From Sophora flavescens (lineage: Eukaryota > Streptophyta > Magnoliopsida > Fabales > Fabaceae), in NCBI GenBank assembly GCA_030762895.1, contig CM061070.1, positions 103,912,554 to 103,976,553 on the forward strand: 64,000 nucleotides of DNA, in the 5' to 3' direction. The translations under genes and the position numbers were made by a program. Within the stretch, counting starts at the first letter, position 1. Each line of letters opens with the position of its first letter. Below the pieces are notes generated by a model. That model was not told the origin of the DNA. It did no database searches and saw nothing but the letters and a program-made list of their open reading frames with translations. This document shows, piece by piece, positions 61,252 through 64,000 of this stretch.

Positions 61252-61620
61252 TTATTTATTTATATTACCAATATATATAATTTTAACTATAACACAAATT
61301 TTAAAACCAAAATTAATCTAAAGATTCTTAACTTTCTAAACCTAGTTGTATCTATAATTCCTTTTTGGATGTTTTTATTTATTTAAATATTTTGATTTGT
61401 AATATTTATTAGTAGATTTAAAAGACCTTTAAATCATTTTTTAATTGGTATAAGTTAAAGTGCGGGTACGAGTACTTGGGTACCCTGAGGGTACGGATAA
61501 GGATACTGAAGTTACTACTCACGAGGATACGGATTCGGGTACGGGTTATTTTTTCAAACACAAATATAAAGATGGATACTATAGTACCCTACCCAACCCT
61601 ATCCAAGTAACCAGTGTGGT
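61015..61620. repeat. GGATACGGGTA-rich repeat with CA/TA microsatellite
   Basis: The left half is rich in TACCC/GATAC motifs (61030-61180), the centre is a CA run then a TA run (about 61186-61245), and the right half is rich in GGGTAC/GGATAC (61460-61610). Such GATACGGGTA-rich blocks are common in non-autonomous plant transposons, but no clean terminal repeat was found. Confidence 0.5.
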
Positions 61621-61965
61621 TGGGCGAATTGTGTCACTCACTCCTTCAAAAACCGGGTCCATTTTCTCAAAGACAGAAGATAAGGACTCATAAAAAAGGC
61701 AAACAACCACTTCAGAGAATATCTTTGTCTTAAGATGGAATGAAAGATTTAATTATTAATTATTATCACTAATGTTCCAAATCTAGAACCCTTTCCTCAT
61801 TGCAGAAGCTTTCACACACTCTCCTACTCCTCCTACCTTCTACTTCACTTCTGTTCCTTATTGTTCTGCTTTCTGCATCTCTTCTGCAACAGTGAGTGAG
61901 TCCCTACAATGCTGAACTGAAAACCAAGCTTGTCTCTCGGTAATATTACACATACAAGCTTGAAA
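61621..61965 (+). promoter_or_regulatory. Promoter and 5' UTR region of the CTL gene
   Basis: Pyrimidine-rich sequence (CTCTCCTACTCCTCCTACC, 61820s) ahead of the ATG fits a plant 5' leader. A possible leader intron donor (CAG/TGAGTGAG, about 61890) cannot be confirmed. No clear TATA box was assigned. Confidence 0.4.
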
Positions 61966-63582
61966 ATGAGAGGTCCTTTGGGTGCAGTGATAGGGAGATA
62001 CCCATCAAGTGATGGAACTACCCAAATGGGTGGAATCATAAGGCACAACAGGAAATGCAGAGACATTGCTGTTCTTGTCATCTTTATAGCTTTCTGGATT
62101 GCCATGATTGTTAACTCCAGCTTTGGTTTCAGCCAAGGAAACCCATTGAGGTAAGAACCTTAAAGTTTCCAACTTTATCTCATTGTGCATTGTGTTAATG
62201 GAGCTTCTTTAATTGGCAAGTTGGGGTTTTTAAGCGTGAATTTAAGGCATGAGATGCTATTGATGAATGGGATTCTTTTGTATCGCTTTTTCTTAAGGAG
62301 ATTTTGTAGTGGATATGTAACTTTTAACAATTTATTATGAATTTCCTTGTGTTATTTCTTCCTAGAGGTCCTAGATTTTTTTTTTTTACTTTCCTTTTTC
62401 TTTTCTGGGTCTTTAATTAGAGAAATTATTCAATAAATGATAAATCTACGAAAATAATCCCTGCTTACCAAAAATGCTCCCAGATCAAGAAATTTTTCTT
62501 GCTTTATACCACTGGATGAATATATGACACATCAGCTGCAGCACTAAAAATGTAATTAAAGTGAGAGACAATGGTGAGTTGGTGACCTTCAAAGCTGATT
62601 TGACTTAAGAATTTCTCATGGGTGTTCATTGGATTTTGATTTGACTTTGGCAATTCTACATTGCCGGGACTGTCATTGTATGTCATACACTGTGTGGATT
62701 AGTCTTGTTATTTGTTTGGTTGCTGAAGGTCTGATCTTAAATTAATAAGTGGGACTTGATTGTATAGTAACATGAAGCCTGAGACTTAATTATCTTTTTT
62801 GTTGTTATCATTGTGTTATTTGTGATCATGGTACAATGGCTTACTAGGCTAACTTATGGGCTGGACTACAAAGGAAATGTGTGCGGGGACAAGCATGCAG
62901 GCCTTCGTGAATTGGAGCTCAAGTACTGGCTAAATCCTAATCAGGTTTATCAAAGTGGATTGAAAGATAGCCAGTTCAAACTGGTCAATGCTCGTAGTAT
63001 ATGCTTGTTGGACTGCCCTGTACCTTCTCAAGATTCGCTTAATTGGGTGTGTGATTATCCTGAAGGGGATATTCGTCTTTCAATGGATGATTGGATTGAT
63101 AGAAACTATGATTATTTTGAGTTCCTTACACCAGAAATGAGAAACTCCTCTCTTCAACTTCAGGGCCCTTGTTATCCTGTCATTTTCCCTAGTGTAAATG
63201 GTGAGCAAACCATTCCATTCCAATGCATTGAAAAATGTCATGTTTGTTGTATGACTGTTAATGGTTGTGTGGATGCATTACTTTGATCTTTGAACTTGCT
63301 TGCAAGGTATGCTCCTTGTAAGAATGGCATCTGCTTTCCCGCCAGGGTGGGGGTCGGTTTGAGGGACCTGTCAATCTTGAATCTCCTATTATGAGTTTTT
63401 AAAATACTTGATTCTTAAAGCTTACGTTTTATCTAGTTTACTGGAGTTGCCAACTCATTGCTCGAGCATCAAATGTATCTTTAAAGTATTGGCAGCAGAT
63501 GGGTGGAGTTAGCATCAATGAAGACATTGTTATTGGCAAGTCCATTCACAAGTTTATAAATTCTCGGTCAACTGTCTTAAAG
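61966..63582 (+). CDS. CTL1: Choline transporter-like protein (CTL/SLC44), 5' part
   Basis: Three coding exons are visible: 61966-62150, 62848-63200 and 63437-63582. All junctions are GT-AG and phases agree. The protein starts MRGPLGAVIGRY and has a cytosolic N-terminus, then a first membrane segment (AVLVIFIAFWIAMIVNSSFG, about residues 36-55). The extracellular loop is Cys-containing (CLLDCPVPSQDSLNWVCDYP, NRNSS-type glycosylation site in EMRNSSLQL). This matches the start of plant CTL1/CHER1 proteins of about 700 aa, which affect choline-lipid content, trans-Golgi trafficking and phloem sieve-plate formation. The start is fixed by family conservation. The rest of the gene, with the other membrane spans, lies beyond the window. 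No defect is seen. Confidence 0.93.
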
Positions 63583-64000
63583 GTTTAACTTTTTTCAACT
63601 GTCTAGTTTTTGTATTTATTTATTAATGTATTGTGATATTATCCAGCGAAACAATGACAACATCAATCTTCTATATATTTGCATATTTTTTTTATCAGCA
63701 TGTTAATTTTAACTTCTAACACAAGAAATAAGCAATTATAGGAAGAAAGTTTGGGGAAGCGCTGTTAAAGATATGAGCATTTCTGCTACAAAGATATACT
63801 GGAAGGGTAGTAATGATAATGCACTTCTTTAAAGTTTTTCTCTCCTTGATTTTACCAAATATTTTATATAAATTCCTAAAAACTGCTCCAAGGTAGAAGG
63901 ACATAGCCAATGCTCTCTTCAGATATAGTTGAAGATTCAACTGATTGATACTCAAGAGTGTTCTTGGTACTGGTGAAAATGTAAGGAATACAGGGCAATG
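63583..64000 (+). other. Intron 3 of the CTL gene, incomplete
   Basis: It follows the donor AAG/GTTTAA at 63583. No sequence matching the next expected CTL exon is found before the window ends. Confidence 0.6.

Overview
This is a plant nuclear window. Host genes have GT-AG introns, DNA outside genes is AT-rich, and most of the 64 kb is nested transposable elements. The gene set (an F-box/LRR/FBD gene, a choline-transporter-like gene) and the element set (Athila/Cyclops-type Ty3-gypsy, Tekay-type chromovirus with about 4 kb LTRs opening TGTAACACCC, DUF4283-type LINEs, CACTA) suggest a dicot, most likely a papilionoid legume of the clover/medic/pea group. The species guess is inference; the element calls are read from the sequence.

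Layout. 1-643: 3' end of an LTR cut by the window edge. 3512-3694: a MITE with 9-bp target-site duplication (TSD). 3798-7747: a solo Tekay-type LTR with TSD GTGTC. 8780-9300: a broken kinesin-light-chain-related (TPR) gene fragment. 9801-12195, minus: an F-box/LRR/FBD gene whose four exons join in frame (about 494 aa). 13230-about 34330: a CACTA transposon with GCGACCGAAT subterminal repeats and a Transposase_24-type gene. It contains a solo LTR (13804-30931), which contains an Athila-like element (14532-28325, TSD AGTCA), whose 5' LTR contains another solo LTR (23810-27271, TSD AATCC).

34606-57360 is a second nest. A 5'-truncated minus-strand LINE, with 15-bp TSD copies now 22.7 kb apart, is split by a Stowaway-like MITE that holds an almost full-length plus-strand LINE. 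It is split again by a Tekay-type element (41336-57324). That element's left LTR holds a third LINE fragment and its right LTR holds a 5.8 kb non-autonomous relative of the Athila-like element (47962-53789, TSD CTCAC). 57361-61965 is AT-rich with one probable DNA-transposon remnant. 61966 to the end: the first three coding exons of a choline-transporter-like (CTL/SLC44) gene, plus strand, running off the window.

Only the F-box and choline-transporter genes look functional. Every autonomous element copy is broken by stops, frameshifts or deletions. The most unusual item is the pair of related Athila-like elements: both carry arrays of GC-rich palindromic motifs beside the LTR TATA box and again upstream of the polypurine tract. 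The shorter one has lost gag-pol and instead encodes an intact, acidic 248-aa protein of unknown function with an internal repeat.
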